This document shows, in pieces, positions 10,360 through 20,971 of a stretch of DNA of 64,000 bases. The position numbers and the translations under genes were made by a program. The first letter of the stretch is position 1, and the number at the start of each line of letters is the position of its first letter. Source of the stretch: Adiantum capillus-veneris (lineage: Eukaryota; Streptophyta; Polypodiopsida; Polypodiales; Pteridaceae); assembly GCA_014529385.2 (NCBI GenBank), contig CM043953.1:86084342-86148341 (forward strand), written 5' to 3'. The notes beneath the pieces were generated by a model, which did no database searches, was not told where the DNA came from, and saw only the letters and a program-made list of their open reading frames with translations.

Positions 10360-12952
10360 GGAAAGTTCCTCAGCCCCACATGCTCTCTTTCTCTCTCTTT
10401 CTTATTTCTCTCATAGAATAATTAAAACTTTCTACGACGCTTTTGAACTTGTTTTTTTGGAAGTCAGTCTGATCCAAGGTGCTCTAACTGTGAGCTAGAC
10501 ATAGGGCAAGACGCTATTAGTCTTCATCAATTCGTTGATTGAACACTAATAGCCATTAGGGCTATGAGCCACACACGTGTCTAAGAGTAATTTTCAGATC
10601 TTGGGTACGACCCAACTATTGACATTCTTTGGGTGATTGTTTTTCAGATCGAACAGATCTGCCCAGTGGAATACACATCTAACACCTCGACGTTAATGGA
10701 CAAGCAAGTTTTTTGCCATTACGTATGTTTAGGGTGTCATTTTTGCACTAGCATGTTTTTAGTGCTATGCGCAAGTTGAGTTTTTGATCATCTTAAACTC
10801 ACATCAGCTGATCTATACCACGGAGTCTTGAGACAGCAAACAACATGGCTGCTCATACGAGCTAGGCATCTCACTTGTGTGGATGTATTGCTCTCTGTAT
10901 AGCACTATGAGTGTCTATGGTACCACAGTTTTTGAGGTAAGATCCAACCGGTGCTTACTAAATCACCCCATAGGCATTGAGGATCAAAGTTTTTTATCTA
11001 TTCCCGTTATACTTTCAAGGAAAGAATTCTGCAATCTACCATGGGGTGGCAGAAAAATTCAACTTTTCAAGTTGATTCTCATCATTCTGTACACGGTTAA
11101 CTATGTTGGTTACTGTTACCTGCTAGTTGAGCAGTTTCTACAAAGGGTCTTACCAAGGGGTTGACTATGTAGATTCTACCCAATGTGTTCGGATTGCGAA
11201 GGCAACATCTAGGGTTTCCAGTGCAATGTTTCTTGGTTTTTTCACAGGTGGGAGACATGCTCTTGTGCATTTGAATACAGGTAACTGAAATTTCACTTCA
11301 ATCCCCAGGGCCATGCCAAGGGCAGGTTGAAACAAGTATTTTGGGCCATAGTGTCCAATGTACATTATGCTGTTATGCACCCATTTGTCGGATTCAATTT
11401 GGCACATGTTGTCACATGGGATACAACATGATCTAAGGACTCAAGGAGTTCGGTTTAGCCAGTGTGGAGCAAGGCTAATGAGGGTCCCTCTCACTCCCGT
11501 CGCAAACTGTTTGCAGTTACCTCCACACACAAGTACATCTTGTACTTATAGGATGTTCTTTTTTTGTACATCCTTAGTTGAGACATGTTCCACATGTGGC
11601 AAATATGAGTCTCTGGGACTAACACTGGTGCCCACGATTTCAAATATGTGTCACGACAAAGTCGCTAGGTGCTTGTCCAATCTGTTTGCTAGACCATTTT
11701 AAGCACGACGTATGAGGAGCAATTTCAAGTCAGATACTTAGAATGACTTGTTAAGCTACAAGTGGTGCTAAACAACATTACAGGTGGTTGTTTTACATAT
11801 AGAAAGGCTATGAGTTGTTAATGAAAAAATTTCATTGGTTGTACCGTGATTATTGTTTCACCTTCTATTATGGTTCAGACATTTCAGTAAGGCTTGCAAA
11901 TGATTGCAACTGAAAGTATTTAGTTTCTTTTCAGAACTATTTACATTCCTCTTTAATGTGTGCTAGGCACATCACATTTGCCATAAGTATGGGCAAGGAT
12001 GATCATGGATATACAGGTTCGGATCTATTTTTTGCTAAATGCATGCATACTAGGTGTTACGGGCCCTAGTGTTTAGCAAAGGCTGATATGGAACGACATG
12101 CGTATTCATCAAGTTGTTGTTTATGAATTATTTTGCACTCTATGTGCAATATCACTATGAGATTACTTTTCGGTCTACTAATCACCAATAGAGGTCATGG
12201 CTCGGTTTGGGTGTTTGTGGATTTTTCAAGTTAACCACGATGGTTATTCCGGAAATTGATGATGCCTCAACAATCTTACACGATATTGTGATTCCCATTT
12301 ACCATGCAGACTGTCTATAAATCGAGGGAAACACACCTTAGTAATGTCAATTATCTAAGGGCATAGGCAGATTACAAAGTGTAATCTTGTGCTGAAGGAT
12401 ATGCAAAGTGCATATGTTAGTACCAAACAATCCAATTAGTAAGCATTTATTACTCTACTTGGAGTTTGCTTACCATCAGCTACAGCATGTTTGCGACTAG
12501 GTTTAGTCTCTCCATGTGTAAGTTAGATTCTCAACCTTGAACACTAGTTATGGTGGGGTTGTTTACTCATGAAATTTGAGAACAAGTCAAGCACTTACAC
12601 TTGGCTGATGAGTTAGGTCAGCAAGTTACTTTCAGAAAAAGTGAAAACCGGTACATTTTTAGGTGCATCTTTGTTGTGATAAACTCTTTTACCATGATCA
12701 TGAGCGTTCTAAATGGAGTCTACACACTATGTTTAAGTAGGAACCGGTCCCATCAAATGGTTGCAAATGGACAACAATGTAGAAAATCAAGATGTTACTC
12801 TTGGTTTCATTGAATCTCTTACTGAACCGGGTTCTGCTCAAATGAATCGTTGGATCCATGAGGGATGTCATTGTGGAAAACATTAGTGTTCTTATGAAGA
12901 TACCATCACTTGTGTTTTTGCAGACGAAAATTCTTCTCCAAGGGGGGAGTAA
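10360..12952. other. LTR-element interior, copy 1, right part
   Basis: This aligns with 37317-39953. Around 11160-11280 the + strand reads a short stretch with conserved residues in both copies (SSAM-LGF, ALVHLNTG), possibly a coding relic. It is broken by stops and matches no retroelement domain I recognise. No YVDD, DDE or RNase H motif is seen. Confidence 0.5.
12938..12952 (+). promoter_or_regulatory. Polypurine tract, copy 1
   Basis: CCAAGGGGGGAGTAA lies immediately before the 3' LTR, the usual plus-strand priming site of LTR retrotransposons. The equivalent in copy 2 is AAGGAGGGAGTAA at 39941-39953. Confidence 0.75.
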
Positions 12953-13127
12953 GGTCAGGACAATGGTAGGACCGAGCAATAGGCCAAGGGCCAGGGAATG
13001 AATGGCTCAGTACGGCTAGGAGCCGAGGGCCAGGCATGTGTTAAGAACACCTACTTGTAAGGGCCAAGGGTTATAAGTAGGGAGGTTAGGAGGAGAACCA
13101 CATGCCAGTCTACCCGTTTCCCTTTCA
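12953..13127 (+). repeat. 3' LTR (175 bp), copy 1
   Basis: It is homologous to 5085-5259 along its whole length. The first T is mutated to G here; copy 2 keeps TG. It ends in CA at 13127 and is followed by TCAAT. Confidence 0.88.
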
Positions 13128-13132
13128 TCAAT

Positions 13133-13513
13133 GCAATGTAGACGAAATAGAAGAGACTTTGATAAAAGATGTGGACGTTGAATTACAAGGAGAACCACAA
13201 CACTCAAACTTAAAACTAGATAACAACTTAACAGATTCAATATAGCTTGCGAGTAGAACGAGTAAAGTAAAAAATCATTGTAAAAAACCTTGTATTCAAA
13301 TGTGTTTTGAGTAATTACAATGCTTCATATTCGTGATAGTACATAGTTTGTCCATCTCAATTGTGTTGCCTTGAAGCAGCATCTTGATCATCAAACAGAT
13401 TTCTAATTGTGCTAGGGGTATCTTGGCGTGCTTGTTGAAATTTATACTCGTTTGCCATGCCAAACATAATATATATTCCTTGTGGAGTATCTTGTAAATA
13501 GATTGCACATTGA
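13133..13513 (-). other. Possible 3' exon or tail of the kinase-like fragment, copy 1
   Basis: Minus-strand reading around 13350-13510 gives a polar stretch (containing GIYIMFGMANEYKFQQ and NLFDDQDAASRQ) that could be the end of the captured protein. Copy 2 conserves the nucleotides. No domain is recognised, and no splice pair joins it convincingly to the upstream exon. Confidence 0.35.
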
Positions 13514-14438
13514 CTAATGTTTTGCATTCCACACCGCGTCTATCTTGCTTACAGGAAGATTTGCTACAGGCAATGACCTCCAGTCGTATTGTTGCCTGTG
13601 CATGTGTCGTGTGAACAATCCATGAGTGAATGGTAAGCGACACATCATGTCGCCCACGGTACCCCCGTTGTAGTATGGGAATATTGTGATCCAATGAGCT
13701 TCGGTAGTAAACCCAATGCACTTTACAATGGAGGGATGAAGCGTTTGCATTCCTTGCTCTGTTTGAAAGCTGTCAAATTTGACCTCGCTTTCTCTCTTGT
13801 AACATTTTTCCACATATGTAATGTGGTCTGGAAAAAATGAGATGCCTTTGATGGTGTACAATGTGTACACACCAAAGGAGCCTGCTCCAATCCTCATACC
13901 TTCTACCAAGGCTTCGTGAGGGATGCCAACAAGAAGAGCGCACTTTGCATTCAAAGCAGTGCGCATGATTGTGCTGGTGCCGCTGGCATCGGATCGACCT
14001 CCAACAGCTGCTTGCGCATCTTGGGCCATCTTCAATCTCTTGCGTAAGGTTGCTTGGTCCTGCGCTTTCACATGCCTTATCTTTACCTTCTGTTCTTCCC
14101 ATAATTTATCCAAGAGCTTTAATTTTTACATGTCGCAGGCAGGTGGGATATCTTCCTTTATGTCTCTGCAACATACTTTCATATTGCGCAACATTGTCCT
14201 AACCTTGTGGTGGGGGTAAAATTCTCGTATCCCTGCTGGAAGCAACAACTTGTATTGGCCTTCAAGTAGTAACCTGCACTCTATGTTCTCCCATATAGCG
14301 CTAGTGAGGTCTTTGATGTAGACATCGCTTTCACTAATCTGATGTATGCAATTAGCTGTACATGATGAGATTCCCAAAATACATTCTTTACGAATGGCAC
14401 GCATAATACTTTTCTTTTGATCTGAGATCATATTTGCA
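13514..14438 (-). pseudogene. Protein-kinase N-lobe-like gene fragment carried by the hAT, copy 1
   Basis: On the minus strand an exon opens after a good acceptor (pyrimidine-rich, ...TCCAG at 14439-14440) and reads to 13514. It has a helical, charged N-terminal part, then a glycine-rich loop (GAGSFGVY, near 13880). A candidate beta-3 lysine (YVEKCYKR), an alphaC-like glutamate, LHPSIVKCIGF and a hinge-like FPYYNGGTVGDMM follow. This is the order of a Ser/Thr or Tyr-like kinase small lobe. The catalytic HRD and DFG motifs are not found downstream. An in-frame TAA (14126-14128) is private to this copy; copy 2 has TCA there. It is probably a captured host gene fragment and not a functional kinase. 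Confidence 0.7.
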
Positions 14439-14440
14439 CT

Positions 14441-15150
14441 GGACAATAAAAAACATCATATCAAATACAAATTAGTGGTTGCGAATGACACTAACACTCT
14501 CACACTATTTCACGTAAACCCTTAACCACCACTTGAAGACTTCAAGAAATGTGCAAGGAAATATCGAAAAAAATTGAAAAAAATCTTCACTTGAAATTGC
14601 AATCTGCTACACGTGTAAAATGCAAATCAAACAAGTGGTTTATAAGAACTTAATTCAGACCAAACAATAAATGTTAACAGTCTGACACATTTCATTGGAT
14701 ATTGAATTTTTAATTTAAATTTTTCTCCGTGCACACATACTAATTCAAACAAAGCAAACACCGATTTAAAAACTTCAAAAACATTTAAAACATTGGAAGT
14801 ATACAAATTGGACTAGCAAATTGTGCTCACACGCTTTTTTACATAGAATTTATGTAAATGTAGCAATCAAAAAAGCAATGATAATTGATGCTCTTTGAAA
14901 AGACTCAAAAGAATATTTAACATGAAAATTGTGTGCATTTAGATTTTTTACAAAGAATTTATGTAAATGAAGCATTAAAAATACCAATAATGCTTGATAG
15001 TCCATTAAAAAGATAAAAAAAGAATATTTAACATGCAATTTGTGTGCAAATACTTTTTTACATATAATTTATATAAATGGAACATTTAAAATGGACAGTT
15101 AGAAACAACAAAATCAAACAATCCATATATTTTGTACATGAAATACTCTT
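14441..15150. other. AT-rich intron-like region of the hAT, copy 1
   Basis: This aligns with 41423-42130. It contains two or three degenerate direct repeats of about 120 bp (TTTTTTACATAGAATTTATGTAAATG-like at 14835, 14945 and 15050). No ORF is supported. Confidence 0.5.
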
Positions 15151-15564
15151 CAGAGCCGCATTACCAACCAAGTATTTTATATACTTAATAGTTAAAAAAT
15201 TAACTACACATGCACATATAAATTATATGACATTTGTACGGCCGGGTTAACGACGTGAATGCCACATTTATGCAAAAATAGATGCCTCTAACAAACGACA
15301 CTCTATTAGCCGCGTTACCGACCGAGTACCGCCTGAATCTAAGGAAAAACAATGGCTTGCATATGTACATCATATAGCCGCGTTACCGACCCCGATACCC
15401 ATATGTTTTTTGGGAAAGGGGAAGTAAAATTGACTTACCATAAGGATACTAGATTTGCCACGTTACTGACGTAGTACCCAAACAGTAAGCCAACCACAAG
15501 GACACCATCTTTCCCGCGTCACCGAGGTGATGCCCTCGTGATAAGCATTGTTCTGTAGAACAAC

Positions 15565-15604
<40 letters not shown>

Positions 15605-15720
15605 CCATTGTGTGGTAAGATACCTTATTACTGTCGTGCAATATGACAAAAGGAACGCTACCACACAATGCATACACACAAACAACATATACCCGGATCG
15701 TGTGGTCAAGTACTCTGTTG
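15150..15720. repeat. Subterminal repeats of the hAT right side
   Basis: Variants of GCCGCGTTACCGACCGAGTACC recur at about 15153, 15240, 15309, 15377, 15456 and 15512, spaced roughly 55-90 bp. A (CA)n array at 15566-15602 and related GTGTGGTAAGATACC-type pieces follow. Such arrays near transposon ends are often transposase-binding sites. In copy 2 (42140-42440) about 280 bp of the array has been deleted. Confidence 0.6.
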
Positions 15721-15750
15721 CTGCCACGCACTGCGACGCAGAGCACGCTC

Positions 15751-16600
15751 CTATACGACCCCGTATAGAAATGTCTTTATATAACCCTCCAACCATTGTT
15801 GTGAAAAACGTTTATCGAGGTAGTTTGGAAATCTAGCTAACAGAGCGTCCTCAATGTACTGTGCATGATCCGACAGTTGGTATCTAAACTTTATAAAACA
15901 ATGCTTAGGTATACGAATTTGTAGATGGTGTCGAAATGCCCTACCCTGTCAAATCAACCTCCCCGCCAAATTTAACCCTGTAGTAGCACCCATGCGTGTC
16001 TGGCATGGGTGCATCAGTATCCTCGTCCTTTGCGTCAGGGGCATCACGCTCTGACAGTGGGGACTCCATTCCCCCGCCACTACCAGAACATGAAAAACCA
16101 CAAGATCCGCCACCGCTTTGTCTCTCACGGCGCTCGCTGCCCTGAGACGAGCGTCAATGCCACTGCCAAAGCCGGAGCGGAATGAAGTGCCGTAGGACCC
16201 TGTGATGATGTTCTGGCAAAGCCGTAGCGGAATGAAGTGCCGTAGGACCCTGTGATGCCATGGGAGTAGGACCCTGCGATGCAAGGGGAGTAGGACCTTG
16301 CGGTGCAAGGGGAGTAGGACGCTGCGATGGAATAGGAGTAGGACGATACGAAGGAAGAGTAGAGGGAGGTGCTGTCGGTGCAAGGCTTTGTATGTAAGGA
16401 GTCCCTCCCTAACTCCCCTGATGTAGTCTGCGAAGAAATTTCGTAGGTCGCAAGCTATTGCGGAGTGTAGCGGCCAAACGAATCCTCCGTCGAACGGAGG
16501 TACTGCTCTCGTAAAGAGATAGCCCGCTGTAAGTCAGGATCTACGACCGATGGAGGAATCTGAGAAGGGTAGGTGTAGGATGGCCATGCATGTAAATAAC
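15751..16600 (-). pseudogene. Unidentified degenerate gene, minus strand, truncated by duplication breakpoint
   Basis: Reading leftwards from ~16600: a polar segment (DPDLQRAISLREQYL), then a Pro/Ser-rich region made of an 8-residue unit like GPTPLASQ (24-bp repeats at 16263-16345). An acidic stretch ending near a YYRVKFGGEV motif (~15990-15950) follows, then a well-formed block (RYQLSDHAQYIEDALL, RFPNYLDKRFSQQWLEGY) at 15891-15770. Frame changes between blocks show it is broken. A 50-bp tandem duplication (16170-16270) is one cause. The final stop (15751-15753) lies in hAT-derived DNA, so the true C-terminus was lost at the breakpoint. I do not recognise the family. It could be a transposon-encoded accessory protein or a host gene. 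Confidence 0.5.
16170..16345 (-). repeat. 50-bp and 24-bp coding tandem repeats
   Basis: A 50-bp unit (GCGGAATGAAGTGCCGTAGG... at 16177 and 16227) is followed by four 24-bp units (GGAGTAGGAC at 16263, 16287, 16311 and 16335). The 24-bp unit keeps frame and encodes an 8-residue Pro-rich repeat on the minus strand. The 50-bp unit shifts frame. Confidence 0.8.
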
Positions 16601-16832
16601 AAAAAAAAAACTATGACACTCATGGTTTATGGTTAACTACGTAGAAACATTATCTATTTCTTTGCTTATTCTCATCGACTCAAGACTCTGGTCCACTGGA
16701 GGCAATGTCCACCCCGGGTGGGAGCCCACCTAAGATGTGAACCAACCAAAAGAAGAGCCAGCTGGCTACTGCTCACCAATTGGTCTGTCGTCTGACATCT
16801 ACATTACAAAGAGCAATATAATATTAAGCTTT

Positions 16833-17595
16833 CCACCCTACTCACTCAAAATAAATACGTACACAAGGATACATATACATACTAGTAGACCTAAGTAGAG
16901 GCTAGTAGTGCCAAAGGTCAACTGCACCTCTTTAGATATCATCGCAGTCTCAACCGTGGTAAAACCGAAGGTAGGTTGCTGTAATCCATGCATGAGTGGA
17001 TCAATGACCACAACGTCACAATTATAAAAGGACTTACCCAAGAGGAAGCATCTAACCTTTGGATGCTATGCTCCCGTACTTAGTGCCTACATACATGCAT
17101 AAACAGATATATATGTTCACACATATATATGTTAAGGTTGTAAATGTAGTCATCGTTTTTTGTTAGCTGCACCTAAATTCAACATGTAAGTGATCAATTG
17201 ATCGTAACATTACAATTCTCTCCCAGAAGATATATATATTAGCACACAAACACGTAGATACATACACATACTAGTAGACCTAAGTAGAGGCTAGTAGTGC
17301 CAAAGGTTCAACTGCACCTCTTTAGATATCATTGTAGTTTCAACCGTGGTAAACCTAAAGGTACATTGCGGTAATCAATGCATGAGTGGATCAATGACCG
17401 CAACGCCACGATTAAAAAAGGACTATACCCAATAGGAAGCATCTAACCTTTGGATGCTATACTCCCGTACTTAGTGCCTATATACATGCATAGCTATATA
17501 TATGGTAAATTGTAAATATAGCCATCGTTTTGTGTTGGCTGCACACCTAAATTCAACATCTAAGTGAACAATTGATTGTAATATTACAATTCTAA
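16833..17595 (+). repeat. 389-bp tandem duplication
   Basis: Two direct units, about 16833-17222 and 17223-17595. Landmark ACTAGTAGACCTAAGTAGAGG lies at 16881 and 17270, and ACCTTTGGATGCTAT lies near the ends of both. The units differ by scattered substitutions and small indels, so the duplication is moderately old. Short ORFs inside are not conserved between units. Confidence 0.9.
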
Positions 17596-17644
17596 TGTAA
17601 TGCAATAAGTAATTCTATTTCTCTCACTGAGTCTCTCTCATCCC

Positions 17645-17835
17645 AGAGTCATGTATGCACCTCCATGTAAAGCAAGCACTCTTAGAGATGAAAATCCAAA
17701 CATGGACGACATCTTCTGCCGAGGCATGGAGGTCTTGGCTAAGGTCATGGTGGCTTTGGACTTTGGAACCAATTTTTTAGGCTTCACGTACGTCCACAAG
17801 AGCGACCCCAGGGACATCCACCATGTCCTATAATG
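17645..17835. other. Possible short exon of unknown gene
   Basis: This ~190-bp block is free of stops on both strands. The plus frame starts at the ATG at 17651 (60 aa, ends 17833). The minus frame is basic (KPKKLVPKSK) and could be an N-terminal exon of the minus-strand gene downstream. Neither has a recognised domain. Confidence 0.25.
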
Positions 17836-17954
17836 GACTCACAAACTGAGGTAGCCGCTTCATCCTATTATTGCAAAACATAGATCAGCATGTTTTACAA
17901 GTGGAACTCATTGTCTTCTACCTACACCCTCCAAGCTTGGGGATGGGCTGCCCT

Positions 17955-18684
17955 TTGCTTTCTCTCTCTTTCTCTCCCTTTTTCCCTCTCTTTCTTTCTC
18001 CACCTCTTTCCCTCTATCTCTCTCTTTCCCTCTCTCCCTCTCTTTCTCTATCTCTCTTTCTTTCTCTTCCTATCTTTCTCTCTATCTCTATTCTTCTCTT
18101 TCTCTCCCTCTCTATCTACTCTCTCTCTTTCCCTACCCCTATCTCTCTCTTTCTCTTTCCCTCTCTCACTCTATCTCTCCCTCTATCTCTGTCTCTCTTT
18201 ATTTCTCTACCTCTCTTTTCCTATACCTCTCTCTTTGTCTCCCTCTTTCCCTCTATCTCTCTCTCTTTCTTTCTCTTTTTCTCTCCCTCTTTCCCTCTAT
18301 CTCTCTCTTTCTCTCCCTCTTTCCCTCTCACCCTCTATCTCTCTCTCTTTATTTCTCCCTCTCTTTCTCTCCCTCTTTCCCTCTATCTCTCTCTTTCTCT
18401 CTCTCTCTCTATCTCTCTCTCTCTTTCTTTCTCTCTTTCTTTCTCTCCCTCTTTCCCTCTCTCCCTCTCTCTCTCTCTCGTTCCCTCTCTTTCTTTCCCT
18501 CTCTATCTACTCTCTCTCTTTTTCCCTATCCCTATTTCCCTCTATCTCCTTCTTTCTCTCTATTTCCCTATCCCTATTTCCCTCTATCTCTCTCTTTCTC
18601 TCCCTCTATCTACTCTCTCTCTTTCCCTCTCTCCCTCTCTATCTACCTCTCTCTTTCTCTCCCTCTATCTCTCTCCCTCTTTCC

Positions 18685-18738
<54 letters not shown>

Positions 18739-18781
18739 TTCTATCTCTCTCTTTCTGTCCCTATTTCTATCTCTCCCTCTT

Positions 18782-18819
<38 letters not shown>

Positions 18820-18858
18820 CATCATTTTCTCCCGCTATCCCTATCCCAATCTCTTTCC

Positions 18859-18907
<49 letters not shown>

Positions 18908-19032
18908 CCCCCCCCCCTCTACCTCTTTCCCTCTTTCCCTCTCTCTCTCTCTCTCTCTCTCCCCCCTCTACCTCTTTCCCTCTCTCTCCCTCTCTCTCTC
19001 TCTCTCTCTTTCCCTCTTTCCCTATTTTGCTA

Positions 19033-19079
<47 letters not shown>

Positions 19080-19129
19080 CTCTCATTAATTCTCTCTCTC
19101 TCTATTTATCTACCTCTTTCTCTCTCACT

Positions 19130-19160
<31 letters not shown>

Positions 19161-19245
19161 ATTTCTCTCCTTCTCTCACTCTGTTTATATATTTCTCTCT
19201 CTCTATCTAATATTTCTCTCCCTCTATTTAAATCTCTCTCTCTTT
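17955..19245 (+). repeat. ~1.3-kb homopyrimidine (CT-rich) tract
   Basis: This is almost continuously C and T on the + strand, made of (CT)n arrays, CCCTCTTT and CTCTATCT variants and a C run near 18905-18916. The 458- and 399-residue Leu/Ser/Phe-rich ORFs here are repeat artefacts. Mirror-symmetric homopurine/homopyrimidine DNA of this kind can form triplex (H-DNA). Confidence 0.95.
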
Positions 19246-19435
19246 AAAACACATAATAATACAAATGCGCATATATTTACACATAATTTATAACACACTA
19301 CGCGGACATGCACACATTTTTAAATAAAATATCAAAATAAAAAATTCCATATTGAATTTTCTATTTTTAAATTTTGACTAAACGTTGTCATTTGGCGCTT
19401 AGAGATTTCTATTTGCTCAGAGTTTTTTTCTGCCC

Positions 19436-19437
19436 TC

Positions 19438-19478
<41 letters not shown>

Positions 19479-19690
19479 ATGTACCTCTATCCCTCTTTCT
19501 CTCTCACTCTCTTTATTTATTTCTCTCTCTCTATTTAGCATTTCTCTCCCTCTTTATCTATTTCTCTCTCTCTATTTAACATTTCTCTCCCTCTCTCACT
19601 CTCTTTATCTATTTCTCTCTCTATCTAACATTTCTCTCCCTCTCTTTAAATCTCTCTCTTCATTTATCTCTTTCTCTCTTCTATTTTATC
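19436..19690 (+). repeat. Second CT-rich tract with ~70-bp units
   Basis: A (CT)n array is followed by repeated TTTATCTATTTCTCTCTCTCTATTTAAC-like units up to the CACTA element boundary. The ~190-bp spacer (19246-19435) is AT-rich with no ORF. Confidence 0.85.
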
Positions 19691-19703
19691 TAACACTATC
19701 CAA

Positions 19704-19800
19704 ACAATCATTTTCAAAACGTGCGTAACAAATCAATCATTTTCAAACGTGCGTAGTAAAGAAACCATTTTCAAACGTGCTTAGCAAAGAAACCATTCCC
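19704..19800 (+). repeat. CACTA left subterminal repeats
   Basis: About four copies of ATCATTTTCAAACGTGCGTA-like units lie within 100 bp of the left end, the typical layout of transposase-binding subterminal arrays in CACTA elements. Confidence 0.6.
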
Positions 19801-19854
19801 TAATGAAGGAGGTATGTTACAATGGATTCTCTATTTTCTCTTTATTTTTTTTTA

Positions 19855-19900
<46 letters not shown>

Positions 19901-20639
19901 GTAGAAAACAAAAGGGGAAGAGGAAGGATATTCTTTTGTGTTTACCTCTACTTTGTAGCGCGGTTGAGCTTCGAATAGGTTGAGCGTTCAAAGAAGATGG
20001 TGGAATACCCCCTTGCCGAAACTTGGACGGAACCCTCTTCTATAAAACATGAGAAGCTTGGAGAAGGAGACGGGGAAGGGAGAGGTGGGGGGGGGGAGGT
20101 TTGTTGAGTGAGAGAGAGGGTAGGGAGATGGGGGGTGGGGAAGGGGAGGAGGGGAAGCTTGGGAGCGATGGCAAAGAGCAAGAACGCAGGGTATGCTGCA
20201 AAAACGCGATATACTCTGTCTTCTTTCCTTTTTTAGGCGCCAGTTATTACCGCGCCTATTACTGCCTATATTACCGCAGCCAATCATTTCAAATGGATAC
20301 ATAAGAATCCAAGGTTGCAGGGGGGGGGGGGGTACAAACCACCCCCTTACCCTTAGCTATACATTATTTCATTTTTTAGCATTTTGAGTTTTTTGATGAA
20401 TATTTTTAATTTTTGATAGATACTTTATTTTGTATTACTTCTCAATGTTTATTATTTGAATTTTCAGAAATCTCTTTTAGTTAAAAATAATAATTTAACA
20501 CTCATTGTCATTTTATTTCCTTTGACTTTAACTATATGTAATTTTTCTCATGGAATAAGTGTTTTTCTAATTATTTATTTTTAGGATACATGACTAAATA
20601 AAAAACCTTTCGCGTGTATAGGACATCGACTGGGATAAT
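19801..20639. other. CACTA 5' region with simple repeats
   Basis: This holds a (TG)n array at 19858-19893, a purine-rich stretch at 20040-20160 and 13 G at 20320-20332. A (GCGCCTATTACTGCCTATATTACCGC) motif at 20246-20278 may be subterminal. There is no supported ORF. The transposase promoter is probably here, but no element can be pinned down. Confidence 0.45.
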
Positions 20640-20971
20640 CGTGGTCCTCCTGGAGGCCTAGAGCGAAATCGTTGCCTGAAGGAAATTGTTGCCTCAAGGA
20701 AAAACTACCTTTTCCTTTCACCAAGTGCAAAAGGGGAATTCGTCGCTTGAGGCGCATTGCTTTGGAGCACGTGAAGAACAAAAGGCTTTGGCATCCTCGG
20801 AAAAGCGCTCGAAGATGATGGCGGGACTCACCCGTCTCTTGAGGAGGTGTTGCATTGGTCTGTGTTTGATGGTGGTACACTGGCACACAAGGCCAAACGG
20901 TAGAGGCAAGAGCGACTGGGCGATCTGGGTGCACCGCATGGTGATCCTGTCTCGTTGGCTCTTCGTCGCAC

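Larger units (their letters stand above)
5085..13127 (+). mobile_element. LTR element with 175-bp LTRs, copy 1, no recognisable pol
   Basis: It is flanked by the perfect 5-bp duplication TCAAT (5080-5084 and 13128-13132), and lies inside the hAT just downstream of the transposase. It has LTRs of 175 bp at both ends, a primer site behind the left LTR, and a purine tract before the right one. The interior minus the nested TTAA elements is about 5.0 kb. It contains a long (CT)n array, a poly-G run and no visible gag, protease, integrase or reverse-transcriptase motifs. The size, the Met-type primer site and the short LTR suit a copia-like, non-autonomous (LARD-type) or extremely decayed element. 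The two LTRs differ at roughly 20 of 175 positions, so it is old. Confidence 0.85.
1132..15760 (+). other. Long direct duplication, copy 1
   Basis: From just after the TTAA at 1131 to about 15760 this segment aligns, in the same order and orientation, with 25562 to about 42450. The alignment is broken only by insertions private to one copy (7703-10355 here; 30805-36092 in copy 2) and by small deletions. Homology stops near the shared bases ACGACC at 15755-15760. Copy 1 therefore lacks the right end of the hAT element that copy 2 retains. Because about 900 bp outside the hAT left end (1132-2032) is also shared, the copies arose by segmental duplication and not by two transpositions. Confidence 0.9.
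2033..15760 (+). mobile_element. hAT transposon, copy 1, right-truncated and nested
   Basis: The left terminal repeat starts at 2033. The transposase pseudogene (3234-5029, +) and kinase-like pseudogene (13514-14438, -) lie on either side of a nested LTR element at 5085-13127. GC-rich blocks just inside the left end (around 2160-2260) include the perfect palindrome TCGGCGGGCCCGCCGA. The subterminal repeats on the right side are present (15150-15720), but the final ~370 bp with the right terminal repeat is absent, cut at the duplication breakpoint near 15760. This copy could not move on its own. Confidence 0.8.

Noticed and set aside
10877-11702. Coding genes in the LTR-element interior
   Set aside because: Frames break at different places in the two copies and no domain is recognised; recorded only as a possible relic.
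13514-14438. Functional protein kinase gene
   Set aside because: No HRD or DFG, an in-frame stop in one copy and a frame shift in the other.
17871-19247. Long ORFs (458 and 399 residues) rich in Ser, Leu, Phe and Pro
   Set aside because: They are translations of a CT-rich tract open in several frames; there is no domain, and composition follows the dinucleotide repeat.
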